Source: a virus
Reading direction: 5' to 3' (one strand)
IMG/VR virus record: IMGVR_UViG_3300028920_000055
Location: 1 to 64,000 of that record
Length of the DNA stretch: 64,000 nucleotides
The notes under the pieces were generated by a model. That model ran no database searches. It was not told the origin of the DNA and saw only the letters and a list, made by a program, of their open reading frames with translations. Positions 7,946-15,362 of the stretch are shown in pieces. The position numbers and the translations under genes are program-made. The number at the start of each line of letters is the position of its first letter. Within the stretch, counting starts at the first letter, position 1.

Positions 7946-8284
7946 ATGGCAGAAGAGATCACAGCTTTGACTTACTATATACTTAAACACCATAAAGTAC
8001 CAGTTGAGTCTTACGAGAAAGGAGAACAATTAACAGACGGCGAAATATTCCTTACGGATAAAAAGACATCCATACAGGTGTGTTTCGCGCCAACTGTTAC
8101 GGGGGGACTACAATTCACAGGTTACAGAGTAGTAAAACTAACGGAAGATAACTGTTTCCACTATTCGAGACACTACACAACTATCGAGGAAATAGTAAAA
8201 CATCTCACAATAAACCCGGTATCAGCAAACATCTATGGCAATGGGGAAACAATGAACTTTGATTCACCAAACATCGATAAATAA
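7946..8284 (+). CDS. hypothetical early-module protein
   Basis: 112 residues; ATG follows AAGGAGACC. Alternating strand-like segments (IQVCFAPTVTGGLQFTGYRV) suggest a small alpha/beta domain. No membrane segment, cysteine cluster or catalytic motif. Function unknown. Confidence 0.65.
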   Translation: MAEEITALTYYILKHHKVPVESYEKGEQLTDGEIFLTDKKTSIQVCFAPTVTGGLQFTGYRVVKLTEDNCFHYSRHYTTIEEIVKHLTINPVSANIYGNGETMNFDSPNIDK

Positions 8285-8306
8285 ACTACAAACAAGGAGG
8301 TGTACA

Positions 8307-8504
8307 ATGGTTGATGTAATGAGAAAGTTGTTGGCGGCGGTCTTAGGATTTTTCCGTAAACTTTTTTCGCCCCGGAAGAAAGCCAAGACACCATTCAAGT
8401 TTCGGCCTACATTTACCAGTTACGAAGGCCCAGACAAGAGAGAACATGTGGCAGCTCACAGGCGAGGGAAACTCCCCCGGCCTCGGAAGCCACTTAACTT
8501 CTAA
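8307..8504 (+). CDS. small basic amphipathic protein
   Basis: 65 residues from ATG 8307 behind AAGGAGGTG. The N-terminus (MRKLLAAVLGFFRKLF) is a strongly amphipathic or membrane-seeking helix, followed by a very basic tail. It resembles small membrane-active phage peptides in general character only. An in-frame upstream start at 8259 overlaps the previous gene and is unlikely. Confidence 0.55.
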   Translation: MVDVMRKLLAAVLGFFRKLFSPRKKAKTPFKFRPTFTSYEGPDKREHVAAHRRGKLPRPRKPLNF

Positions 8505-8508
8505 CAAC

Positions 8509-8532
8509 AAGCGGGAGTTTCGGCTCCCGCTT
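8509..8532. other. GC-rich hairpin
   Basis: Perfect 9-bp stem AAGCGGGAG / CTCCCGCTT with loop TTTCGG, five bases after a stop codon and 26 bases before the next start. It lacks a T-tract, so an mRNA-stabilising or attenuating element is more likely than a full terminator. Confidence 0.6.
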
Positions 8533-8557
8533 AACTTCAAACAAAGGAAACCAAACA

Positions 8558-9004
8558 ATGTTAGAATTCGAACAAACATTCGACATACTACAAGCCAAGT
8601 ATCGATGCACAGGAATGGCTGGACACCAACCATCTATCGAGCACCACACAACAGACGTGGTAGCTAACGCTTGTAAGAAGATAACACAAGCTGTTAGATG
8701 GGTTGTGCCTTTCTATTTCGATCCTGACCACAAGAAGGAAAACACAAAAGATAAGGAAGATTTAGTAACTTACATCAAACACAAGTTAGAACTCGGAGTA
8801 AACATACAATTTTGGGTTTCGGCCGGATCGATAGAAAACGATAACATCAACCAAGGATCAATTGAGGCGTTAGAGAAAATTGATAGTTGGGAGTGGATTA
8901 GCATTGCTGAATTGAGAGAAGAAAGTCAGTTAGGTGTTAATGGTGATGTGGATCTTAATATTCCCTATATTATCGAGGAATTGGAACGTCTCAATTGGAT
9001 GTAG
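8558..9004 (+). CDS. hypothetical early-module protein
   Basis: 148 residues; ATG follows AAAGGAAACC. The first two-thirds is C-rich like its neighbours, but from about 8868 the codon use turns G/T-rich, resembling the non-coding 6.3-6.7 kb stretch. The protein has HHTTDVVANACKKITQAVRW and an acidic C-terminus (IIEELERLNWM). Unrecognised. Confidence 0.6.
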   Translation: MLEFEQTFDILQAKYRCTGMAGHQPSIEHHTTDVVANACKKITQAVRWVVPFYFDPDHKKENTKDKEDLVTYIKHKLELGVNIQFWVSAGSIENDNINQGSIEALEKIDSWEWISIAELREESQLGVNGDVDLNIPYIIEELERLNWM

Positions 9005-9014
9005 TAAGTTGTTG

Positions 9015-9053
9015 GGCGGGGACTTAGTATTTCCCCGCCTAAAAATTTTTTTT
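9015..9053 (+). terminator. terminator-like hairpin with GGGGACTTAG
   Basis: Stem GGCGGGGA / TCCCCGCC, with ACTTAG running from the end of the stem into the loop, followed by TAAAAATTTTTTTT. It lies eleven bases after a stop codon and is the third copy of the GGGGACTTAG element. Could be a terminator or attenuator within the module. Confidence 0.6.
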
Positions 9054-9079
9054 CTAACGAAGCAGGGAGAGAACAAACA

Positions 9080-9277
9080 ATGTCGAGTCCCATTCACATC
9101 AATCAACTGGAAAAGAAACTTATCGAGAAAGAGGAAGCCCTAACAGGTCTCATCTATCTACAGTGTACACATGAGTACTTAGATGGGGATACATTCACAG
9201 ACACAATAAAGGAGCTGTTGGAACAAATCTATGTGGCCAGGGATGAGTTATCAGGAGCGAGATCGAAATCACAATAA
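9080..9277 (+). CDS. small helical protein
   Basis: 65 residues; ATG follows AGGGAGAG. Predominantly helical with heptad-like spacing (INQLEKKLIEKEEALTGLIY, then IKELLEQIYVARDEL), so possibly a short coiled coil. Unknown function. Confidence 0.6.
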   Translation: MSSPIHINQLEKKLIEKEEALTGLIYLQCTHEYLDGDTFTDTIKELLEQIYVARDELSGARSKSQ

Positions 9278-9306
9278 CTAATAACAACAGAAGGAGAAAC
9301 ATCATG
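9270..9306 (+). repeat. 37-bp leader repeat, copy 1
   Basis: Exact copy of 9748-9784. Covers the end of one gene, the Shine-Dalgarno AAGGAG and the start codon of the next. Both copies put the same translation-initiation context in front of different genes. Confidence 0.8.
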
Positions 9307-9747
9307 AACTTTACAAGAAACAGAGTCAAGGCTATTAACGCCGATATTAAATCGGCACTAAACAAGATCGGAAAGAAGTACCAATGTACAATTACATTGG
9401 GCAGTACAACATTCACTTCTGCCGATTTTAAAACTCGTATCTTAGGATACGCCACCACAAACGATGGACAGCCATTGTCCAGGGATGATCTCATCAGACA
9501 GGAAGTGACCCGAAACTTGGAACAAGGTTCAGGTATCGCACTTGGATTAACAATTGATCACCAAGGAACAGTATTCACCTATGGTGGACAAGCATACAAG
9601 TTTCTGGGAATCAAGCCAAGCTACAGGAAGTATCCCATCGTTGTTGAAAGAACTTACGACAAAGTACTCTTAAAACTCCCGGTATCGGCTTCATCAAACA
9701 TCATTAACGCTTCAATGACCAAGAGAAAAAAGGTTGCCACCAAATAA
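9304..9747 (+). CDS. conserved phage protein of unknown function
   Basis: 147 residues; ATG at the end of the 37-bp leader repeat. The opening NFTRNRVKAINADIKSALNKI, split by a basic turn from CTITLGSTTFTSADFKTRI, resembles a type of small protein found across many tailed phages (recalled pattern, unnamed family). The C-terminal half contains a strand-rich segment (GTVFTYGGQAYKFLGIKPSY). No catalytic residues evident. Confidence 0.65.
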   Translation: MNFTRNRVKAINADIKSALNKIGKKYQCTITLGSTTFTSADFKTRILGYATTNDGQPLSRDDLIRQEVTRNLEQGSGIALGLTIDHQGTVFTYGGQAYKFLGIKPSYRKYPIVVERTYDKVLLKLPVSASSNIINASMTKRKKVATK

Positions 9748-9784
9748 CACAATAACTAATAACAACAGAAGGAGAAACATCATG
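9748..9784 (+). repeat. 37-bp leader repeat, copy 2
   Basis: Identical to 9270-9306, ending in the ATG of the zinc-finger/unknown-domain gene at 9782. Exact identity 478 bases apart suggests recent duplication or gene conversion of a favourable ribosome-binding leader. Confidence 0.8.
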
Positions 9785-10306
9785 TTACAATCAATTTGCA
9801 GCAGGGAAGGGTGTAACAACAAGCGAGCATCCAATTCCAAGTATTGTGTCCAACACAAAAAAGAAGCAAGACAACACTGGTTGGACATGATCAAGGAACA
9901 AGGAGCGGAAAGAGAAAGACAACAGGCTTTTTTCAAAGAAGTCTTTGACGAAGCACACAGGCTGGGCCAAATAGCAGCAGCCGATCACACACCCACTCCA
10001 ATGGTGGTACAAGAACACACCAACCAATTGGACGATAATTCTCCGGTAAAACAACAATGGATAGTAGGCGGAGGTGTTTGCGGCTTTGCGTGGGTGATTA
10101 TAAAGCCTGGTAATTGTGCAGCCGCTAACTACGCCAAGAAACACTGTGGCGCCAGCAAACACTACTACGGTGGAGTATCCATTTGGGTAGGCGAGTATGG
10201 ACAATCAATGGAACTCAAACAGGCCTATGCAAGAGCTTTCGCAGATCACCTTGCAAAACACCTGGGTGATAAAGTAACAGTTTACGCCGGATCAAGAATG
10301 GACTAA
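9782..10306 (+). CDS. zinc-knuckle plus conserved phage domain protein
   Basis: 174 residues from ATG 9782. N-terminal CSREGCNNKRASNSKYCVQH gives a C-x4-C-x10-C-x2-H zinc knuckle. A charged linker follows, then a C-terminal domain of about 75 residues with CGFAWVIIKPG, YYGGVSIWVGEYGQSMELKQ and a final YAGSRMD. This last domain is one I recall from many phage genomes (aromatic-rich, unknown function), while the zinc knuckle suggests nucleic-acid contact. Longer upstream in-frame start at 9734 is unlikely because it lacks a ribosome site. Confidence 0.65.
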   Translation: MLQSICSREGCNNKRASNSKYCVQHKKEARQHWLDMIKEQGAERERQQAFFKEVFDEAHRLGQIAAADHTPTPMVVQEHTNQLDDNSPVKQQWIVGGGVCGFAWVIIKPGNCAAANYAKKHCGASKHYYGGVSIWVGEYGQSMELKQAYARAFADHLAKHLGDKVTVYAGSRMD

Positions 10307-10321
10307 CAAGGAGAAAGTACA

Positions 10322-10489
10322 ATGGAAGAAAAGGAAGGAAAAAGAGTATACATCGTCCAAGGATGGAACAAGAACAAGGAAAAGGTTTACAGTACAGCAT
10401 CCAATTTTGGTGACGCTCTAATAGTATTGGACAAAGCTATCGGAAGGCTCGATAAACAACAAATCAAATGGGCAACACTCGACATTTAA
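10322..10489 (+). CDS. short hypothetical protein
   Basis: 55 residues, ATG behind AAGGAGAAAG, stop TAA just before the next AAGGAGG. Sequence begins MEEKEGKRVYIVQGWNKNKE and ends KQQIKWATLDI. It fills what would otherwise be an empty 195-base gap and shares the codon bias of its neighbours, which supports it being real. Unrecognised. Confidence 0.65.
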   Translation: MEEKEGKRVYIVQGWNKNKEKVYSTASNFGDALIVLDKAIGRLDKQQIKWATLDI

Positions 10490-10501
10490 GGAGGCCAACA
10501 A

Positions 10502-10843
10502 ATGAAATACGTAATCACGAGACAACTTCAATGGCCAACAGGTGAATTGGTAGTAGAAGTTTCAACAGGCGGAATGGACTACACCAATCCAGATGCCTTG
10601 GCACCAATGTATCCCAACGAGATGGTTGAACTTACATTTAAGGAGGTGGAACAGTCAGCAATAAACATTGTTGAGAAGTGGCAAACAGACATCAACAGTG
10701 GGAAAACAAGATTCAATGGTAAAACAGTCAAGCTCGGATTCGGATCAACATTGGGCTTCACAATGCCATTTCAAGGAGAAGAATTCGACAAAGAAATATT
10801 AAAAGAGTTCAAACAGTGGCTCAGAAACACAAACAAGGAGTAA
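10502..10843 (+). CDS. hypothetical early-module protein
   Basis: 113 residues; ATG follows AAGGAGGCC. Strand-rich N-terminus (YVITRQLQWPTGELVVEV) and a helical, charged C-terminus. No cysteines and no recognised motif. Same A/C-rich codon use as the rest of the module. Confidence 0.65.
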   Translation: MKYVITRQLQWPTGELVVEVSTGGMDYTNPDALAPMYPNEMVELTFKEVEQSAINIVEKWQTDINSGKTRFNGKTVKLGFGSTLGFTMPFQGEEFDKEILKEFKQWLRNTNKE

Positions 10844-10849
10844 CACACA

Positions 10850-11161
10850 ATGATCAAACGATTTTTCGCTAAAATCCGGAGTGACAGGAGTAAGAACACA
10901 CTCACAAGTTGTGGAGACAATTATCTATTTGTCAAAATGACCGGCTGTCACATCGGGGCTACAATTACCATGTGGCCAACAAGGTATGGAGGGGATCACA
11001 TAACAATCACCGTTACACCAGGTTCAGTTGGAGAAACAACAGGAGATGAATCGGAACAGATCATTTTTGAGAAAACAGTGAAAGGCCCACAACCGGGCGA
11101 CTACAAAACAATAAGAAGGCTCAAGAAACATTTGAGAACTTTGGAAGGAGACACACAATGA
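10850..11161 (+). CDS. hypothetical early-module protein
   Basis: 103 residues; ATG follows AAGGAG by eight bases. Basic N-terminus (IKRFFAKIRSDRSKN), then a strand-rich core (HITITVTPGSVGETTGDE) and a basic C-terminal helix. Its stop overlaps the next start by four bases. Unknown function. Confidence 0.6.
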   Translation: MIKRFFAKIRSDRSKNTLTSCGDNYLFVKMTGCHIGATITMWPTRYGGDHITITVTPGSVGETTGDESEQIIFEKTVKGPQPGDYKTIRRLKKHLRTLEGDTQ

Positions 11162-11859
11162 GCAATCATGTGATATCGATTCAATTTACAGGTGAGACCA
11201 AAGAATATCAGGTCTCTTTACAAGACAAAGGAAACATTACTGTATTTACAGAAAAGAATCATGCCAACATAGAGGAAATAGTTGACATCAGAGACCCGGA
11301 TTGTTTGTTGAAAGGGATCGAGAATGATGTGCACAGGGAGGTGGACCATTATCTTAGATATAAAGACACAGTACAAAGAACATTTGCGGAAATAATAAAA
11401 AAATACGCTCCGAGCGATGGTGAGGAAACAATCAATTCACAATTACAAGCCAGAAATTGTGGTGACACCATGCACCAATTAGCAGACATGTTAAAAGAGG
11501 AAGTAACAGAAGTGTTCTTCTTCTCTTTCCTACCAGAATACGAAAATGGAGATCCACGTCTCGCACAAGAGGAACGAGACAAGAAGGTACTCAACAACTG
11601 GATCAGAAATCACGAACCATTCAGAAAAGACAACACAGATAGAATAATTATCTATGCACAAGCCTTTGCCACAGACTGCGCCGCCAGGAATCAAAATCCA
11701 AAAGAATACACAGGAAAGCAACTGGCAGATCATGATCCAACAGACTACAATGAATTGACATTGGTACTTTTCCAAAGCAACGATTGTAGTCTACTCGAAG
11801 CCACAGACATCAACTTTGCGGAGCTATTTCACAAGCTCGAACTTAACAATCCATTTTAG
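11158..11859 (+). CDS. hypothetical early-module protein, largest of the module
   Basis: 233 residues, acidic, no hydrophobic segments. N-terminal strands (VISIQFTGETKEYQVSL) precede a long helical region with HREVDHYLRYKDTVQRTFAE and a C-terminal acidic domain. Nothing identifies a fold or activity. Coupled to the previous gene by an ATGA overlap. Confidence 0.65.
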   Translation: MSNHVISIQFTGETKEYQVSLQDKGNITVFTEKNHANIEEIVDIRDPDCLLKGIENDVHREVDHYLRYKDTVQRTFAEIIKKYAPSDGEETINSQLQARNCGDTMHQLADMLKEEVTEVFFFSFLPEYENGDPRLAQEERDKKVLNNWIRNHEPFRKDNTDRIIIYAQAFATDCAARNQNPKEYTGKQLADHDPTDYNELTLVLFQSNDCSLLEATDINFAELFHKLELNNPF

Positions 11860-11870
11860 GAGGAACAACA

Positions 11871-12317
11871 ATGACACTCAGCGAAGCAAAACTATTAACT
11901 CCTGGTGATATCATCTATCACAAGACACAAACCAATTATAATGGATCGTCACAACAATGGAGGATCAACGGGAAAGTCAAGACTTGGAAAACAAGGCCCA
12001 ACGAGGTACGAGTACCAATCAAGAGAGGGATGTACGAGTATGACTACTTAACACACAGGAACATGGACCAATTTAATACCGAATACGGCTCTTTGGTGAA
12101 AGTTGGGTCAAGAGAGAATGGTGATGGTTGTGGCATCGATTGGTTTGTGTTTAAAGGAAAAGTTTCTCTCGATAGAGCCTTGACAACATTGGGCTGGAGG
12201 GACTATGATCTACTTCCAATTTATAAAGGCCCAGGTAAGATGTTCCGAAACATTCCAATAATCTTTCACAAGGGAACAAGAACAATTGTCTACAGTCGCA
12301 GAGGGCTTGACATCTAA
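11871..12317 (+). CDS. hypothetical protein, opening similar to gene at 19868
   Basis: 148 residues; ATG follows AGGAGGAAC. Starts MTLSEAKLLTPGDIIYHKTQ, comparable to MTLTEMEKLDVGSVIRNKET at 19868, suggesting a shared small beta-barrel-like N-terminal domain (SH3-like pattern, inferred). The remainder contains GCGIDWFVFKGKVSLDRALT. Function unknown. Confidence 0.6.
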   Translation: MTLSEAKLLTPGDIIYHKTQTNYNGSSQQWRINGKVKTWKTRPNEVRVPIKRGMYEYDYLTHRNMDQFNTEYGSLVKVGSRENGDGCGIDWFVFKGKVSLDRALTTLGWRDYDLLPIYKGPGKMFRNIPIIFHKGTRTIVYSRRGLDI

Positions 12318-12332
12318 CAAAGGAGGTGCACA

Positions 12333-12623
12333 ATGGTAATGCAACAACTAACTACAGAAGATGTAAAGTGGCTGTTGAAAAGGGAAATAGACGATAGGGT
12401 AAGTAAGTACGAACAGTTGATGAAGACAACAATCCCTAAAACATCAACCAAAACCTACAAAACAAGAGCTATGTGGTTGATGGCTCGTATCAATCAAGCA
12501 TTGTCTATTCCAATTGGCGACGATCAATCAATTGACAGCTGGCGCAAACAACAGAAAGATTTACAAAAAGTAAAAGAGTACATCGGGTATTTAATCGAAC
12601 AATGTCAACGACACAACATTTAA
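12333..12623 (+). CDS. small helical protein
   Basis: 96 residues; ATG follows AAGGAGGTG. Almost entirely helical and basic (VKWLLKREIDDRVSKYEQLM, then LQKVKEYIGYLIEQCQRHNI). No known family. Position inside the early-like module is the only functional hint. Confidence 0.65.
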   Translation: MVMQQLTTEDVKWLLKREIDDRVSKYEQLMKTTIPKTSTKTYKTRAMWLMARINQALSIPIGDDQSIDSWRKQQKDLQKVKEYIGYLIEQCQRHNI

Positions 12624-12635
12624 GGAGGTGGAACA

Positions 12636-12860
12636 ATGTCAAATACCAGAACTTACATTGACCACGCAAGCTACTACTACCACGTGGACTTTAACAATGG
12701 TAAAAAGGCAATGGTGGAGATACAAGAGGATGAACGCAAATCATTGCGCGTGGAACAGGTATGGCATACACATATCGGAATGAGCTTATCAGAAAAGGAA
12801 ACAAAAAAGGCGGAACATGAGGCTCTTACTCTTCACACCACTCGAATGAAACTATCTTGA
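12636..12860 (+). CDS. small hypothetical protein
   Basis: 74 residues; ATG follows AAGGAGGTG. A short beta-hairpin-like start (YYYHVDFNNGKKAMVEIQED) and a helical C-terminus. Unrecognised. Confidence 0.6.
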   Translation: MSNTRTYIDHASYYYHVDFNNGKKAMVEIQEDERKSLRVEQVWHTHIGMSLSEKETKKAEHEALTLHTTRMKLS

Positions 12861-12874
12861 AAGGAGGCACACCA

Positions 12875-13312
12875 ATGAGAAAGGTAATACATTTCACAAA
12901 TCTCGTCAAACAAGTGGAAAGTCTTGCCGTTCTATTAGCCGAGAAAGACCAAGTACCAAAGTCCAGTGGCTATCTTGTAGGAGCATTTTTCACCTTAATA
13001 TTTCCATTCGATAATTGGGTACACATCGAGGAAATACATCCTACAGGATTTAAAATTAGCAAGCAAGAATGGCTGGACATCGCCAAAATTGGACAGAAGT
13101 GGGACAACGAGCAAAATATAGAATTGGCGAAACAAGGGGAAATGACCTATTTGCCAGGAGGCGGTTGGTTGAACAGCGGGCCATCCAGTGAACAAGTCCA
13201 GGAACTCAACACAGTACTTTACTATACAGAGGACATCACTTGGGAAGACAAAGCAGACACATTCGAGTACAAGGTACTACCGGGCGTTCCATACAATGGA
13301 GACACACCATGA
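12875..13312 (+). CDS. hypothetical early-module protein
   Basis: 145 residues from ATG 12875 behind AAAGGAGGC. Helical N-terminus, then a region with alternating aromatic residues (GAFFTLIFPFDNWVHIEEIH). Overlaps the following start by four bases. No motif that assigns a function. Confidence 0.6.
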   Translation: MRKVIHFTNLVKQVESLAVLLAEKDQVPKSSGYLVGAFFTLIFPFDNWVHIEEIHPTGFKISKQEWLDIAKIGQKWDNEQNIELAKQGEMTYLPGGGWLNSGPSSEQVQELNTVLYYTEDITWEDKADTFEYKVLPGVPYNGDTP

Positions 13313-13713
13313 GCCTATTACAGAGAAACAAACAGGAGGATGTCCATCCATCGATCACTGGAAGGAAAGTCCTTAGAGCCGACATACTACGCGAATGGAT
13401 TAAGATGGAACAAGACGATAGTGACATCTCCACCGTATTCGACACAATGAAGGCTCTACCATCATCCTTCAAAGGATCGAGATTTGGACATGACAGTCTC
13501 CGGATAATGGGATCCAAGAATTTCATTAAATCTATCATGGCTCTATTAACACCATTAACTAAACTGGAAAACGATCACAGGAGACTCGAAATAATAATGA
13601 GAGAGCTGGACAACAATTGTATTCAGCCGCCTTATAACAAGGACAAGTCACATTGGGTACTCTACGTTCGCCTTATAAGGCGGGAAATATCACTTAACAC
13701 CACTCAACTATAG
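13309..13713 (+). CDS. hypothetical early-module protein
   Basis: 134 residues from ATG 13309 (ATGA overlap; GGAG nine bases upstream); the longer open frame from 13240 lies inside the previous gene. Basic and helical, with LEIIMRELDNNCIQPPYNKD near the C-terminus. Function unknown. Confidence 0.6.
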   Translation: MSLLQRNKQEDVHPSITGRKVLRADILREWIKMEQDDSDISTVFDTMKALPSSFKGSRFGHDSLRIMGSKNFIKSIMALLTPLTKLENDHRRLEIIMRELDNNCIQPPYNKDKSHWVLYVRLIRREISLNTTQL

Positions 13714-13724
13714 GGAGATCAGCT

Positions 13725-13946
13725 ATGGAAAGACAATCGGTAGAAAGCTCCAATCTTGGATCAGTAGGCTATGATAAGAAGACACAGACCTTGGAAGTCC
13801 AGTTTAAGAACAATGGACGAGTCTATCAGTACAAAGATGTCCCAAGCAAGGTCGTGAAACAGCTATTGGAAGCCGAATCAATTGGCTCTTATTTCCGAAA
13901 GAATATAGCCTACAGATACAAGTACAAGGAAATGAAACAACAGTGA
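13725..13946 (+). CDS. KTSC-domain protein
   Basis: 73 residues; ATG follows GGGAGATC. The whole protein matches the KTSC domain pattern: SSNLGSVGYDKKTQTLEVQF, then GRVYQYKDVPSKVVKQLL, then SIGSYFRKNI. KTSC domains are small folds related to a C-terminal part of lysyl-tRNA synthetases and are common in phages and mobile elements, with no settled biochemical role. It is the last gene of the ORFan module, followed by a hairpin and the right flanking repeat. Confidence 0.85.
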   Translation: MERQSVESSNLGSVGYDKKTQTLEVQFKNNGRVYQYKDVPSKVVKQLLEAESIGSYFRKNIAYRYKYKEMKQQ

Positions 13947-13952
13947 CCAACA

Positions 13953-13985
13953 GGGATAAGCTGGTCTAACCAACCGGCTTATCCC
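13953..13985 (+). terminator. hairpin closing the ORFan module
   Basis: Stem GGGATAAGC / GCTTATCCC with an inner GGT/ACC pairing, seven bases after the KTSC gene stop. It lacks a T-run (ATCTAAAAAA follows), so termination may be weak or factor-dependent. Confidence 0.6.
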
Positions 13986-13989
13986 ATCT

Positions 13990-14112
13990 AAAAAATTACA
14001 CCAGACCAAAATCAACAATCGATTCGGGACACAGGGGACAAAACACAAAATATTTTTTTACTTTTCTCCGGTTTAAATTTAAAGCCGTCAAATCACAATG
14101 CACACGAGGCAT
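13990..14112 (+). repeat. diverged direct repeat flanking the ORFan module, right copy
   Basis: AAAAAATTACACCAG (13990-14004), ATTCGGGA (14022-14029) and CGAGGCAT (14105-14112), the same blocks as 6214-6336. The intervening bases are not conserved. Confidence 0.55.
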
Positions 14113-14518
14113 GGAAACCAAAAAATTTAGAACTTACAACAAACTATAACCTATTGACTATTAAGGACTTACTAAGTACTTAATTCTATTGACTATAGCT
14201 ATTTTCTATATACTATTATAAATAAAAGGGTTATATATAACTATATAATAGTTAATACTATAACTAAGTTTTAACTATTAACGATTAATTCGTTATTTTT
14301 AACGAAAAAAATAAACAGTGTCAAAAGCCGATTAGCACGTTATAGAACGTTAAAAGCCGGTTGCAAAACCCTATTATCAAAAGCCGGTTGCAAAAAGCCG
14401 ATTAGCACGTTATAGAACGTCAAAACCGGTCAATAGTATATAGTTAGTCGTTAGTTGACCTTTTCCGGCTTTAACGTTTTTTCGCTAAAATCTTTTTTAA
14501 AAAAAAGTAAAAAATAGC
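14113..14518. other. AT-rich non-coding segment with internal repeats
   Basis: No gene supported. After a run of ACTAT/TATAG words it contains two exact 28-bp repeats (14323-14350 and 14393-14420), two copies of AAAAGCCGGTTGCAAAA (14352-14368, 14379-14395) and one AAAACCCTATTATCAA (14365-14380). The 24 bases at 14451-14474 recur at 15280-15303 upstream of the second promoter. Iteron-like arrangement; an origin or regulator-binding region is possible. Confidence 0.55.
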
Positions 14519-14547
14519 TTGACAAAAAGATAATAGTTTATTATATT
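14519..14547 (+). promoter_or_regulatory. strong sigma-70-like promoter, copy 1
   Basis: TTGACA (14519-14524), 17-bp spacer, TATATT (14542-14547) within the extended element TTTATTATATT. Followed by a 42-base leader identical to that at 15363-15404, rich in GTTAG units. Confidence 0.85.
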
Positions 14548-14548
14548 C

Positions 14549-14590
14549 CGTTAGTCGTTAGATTAGCGTTAGACGGTTCTTTGAAAATCG
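14549..14590 (+). repeat. 42-bp duplicated leader, copy 1
   Basis: Exactly repeated at 15363-15404, immediately after the -10 in both cases, so both transcripts begin with the same roughly 35-40 bases. Contains three GTTAG units and could be an operator array or a regulatory 5' UTR. Confidence 0.85.
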
Positions 14591-14633
14591 TTCTATTTCC
14601 GGCTTTAACTCTTTTTTCAAAAAGGGGAAAGTT

Positions 14634-15014
14634 ATGAAAACCGAACCGAAAAAAGCCGAAAAGCCGGTTGCAAAAAGCCGAAAAAAGCCGGTTGCAAAAA
14701 GTCAATATATCGTTAACGTCAAAAAGGGAAATAAAACCCTTAGATTGACGGTTAACGATATTCAAAAAGCCGATTATCACGTTTTAAATTCGATAGCCAA
14801 ACTGGCAAACGTTTATTATCCCGGTTTCCAGTTTTTGCCCCGCGCGGGGAAAATATCCGTTATTATTTCCCCGAATAGCGCGGAATCTAAAAGGTTTCGC
14901 GCGGAAACCGAAAAAAAGGTCAAGGATTCTGCCGAACGTCAAAAAGCCGGTTTGACGGAATATAGAAAAACCCTAAGAGCGGAAAAGGAAAAGATCGACT
15001 CTTTTCTTAGTTGA
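14634..15014 (+). CDS. small basic protein of the repeat region
   Basis: 126 residues; ATG in AAAAGGGGAAAGTTATG. N-terminus carries a repeated KPVAKS unit (EKPVAKSRKKPVAKSQ) encoded by two copies of the 17-mer that also occurs twice in the upstream non-coding DNA. The middle has FQFLPRAGKISVIISPNS and the C-terminus is a charged helix (KVKDSAERQKAGLTEYRKTL). Behind a near-consensus promoter, so strongly expressed, probably early. The ACA trinucleotide is absent from the gene. Nucleic-acid binding is plausible from charge; no family recognised. Confidence 0.7.
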   Translation: MKTEPKKAEKPVAKSRKKPVAKSQYIVNVKKGNKTLRLTVNDIQKADYHVLNSIAKLANVYYPGFQFLPRAGKISVIISPNSAESKRFRAETEKKVKDSAERQKAGLTEYRKTLRAEKEKIDSFLS

Positions 15015-15076
15015 CCGGTCTAAGGGTTAGCACGTCAATTGACTAAAATCGGCCGGAAATAGAACGTAATAACGCT

Positions 15077-15113
15077 AAAAAAGCCCTATAGTTTAACTAT
15101 AGGGCTTTTTTTT
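15077..15113. terminator. strong terminator
   Basis: AAAAAAGCCCTATAGTT / AACTATAGGGCTTTTTTTT, a long near-perfect stem with flanking A and T runs, so potentially bidirectional. Follows the 126-residue gene. Confidence 0.9.
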
Positions 15114-15114
15114 A

Positions 15115-15332
15115 TATTTTAACGTGAAAATCGTAAATATTAGCGTATATAGTTAATAGTTTATTATAAGTTTATATAGGGCTTTTTAAAATGCGCTATA
15201 TAAAGCCCTTAGTTAAAAGTATAGCGTTAATCGTTAATAGGGCTTTATATAGGGCTTTATAATCGTTAATAGTTTATAGTTAGTTGACCTTTTCCGGCTT
15301 TAAAAATAAACGAAAAAAAAGTAAAAAATAGC
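15115..15332. other. AT-rich spacer with AGGGCTTTATA-type repeats
   Basis: No gene seen. Multiple variants of TATAGGGCTTT and GTTAATAG occur on the + strand, resembling broken terminator arms. The copy of the 24-base pre-promoter block lies at 15280-15303. Confidence 0.5.
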
Positions 15333-15361
15333 TTGACAAAAAGGTTTTAATTTATTATATT
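15333..15361 (+). promoter_or_regulatory. strong sigma-70-like promoter, copy 2
   Basis: TTGACA (15333-15338), 17-bp spacer, TATATT (15356-15361) in TTTATTATATT. Near-identical to the promoter at 14519. These two -35 boxes contain the only ACA trinucleotides on the + strand between 14341 and 16130. Confidence 0.85.
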
Positions 15362-15362
15362 A

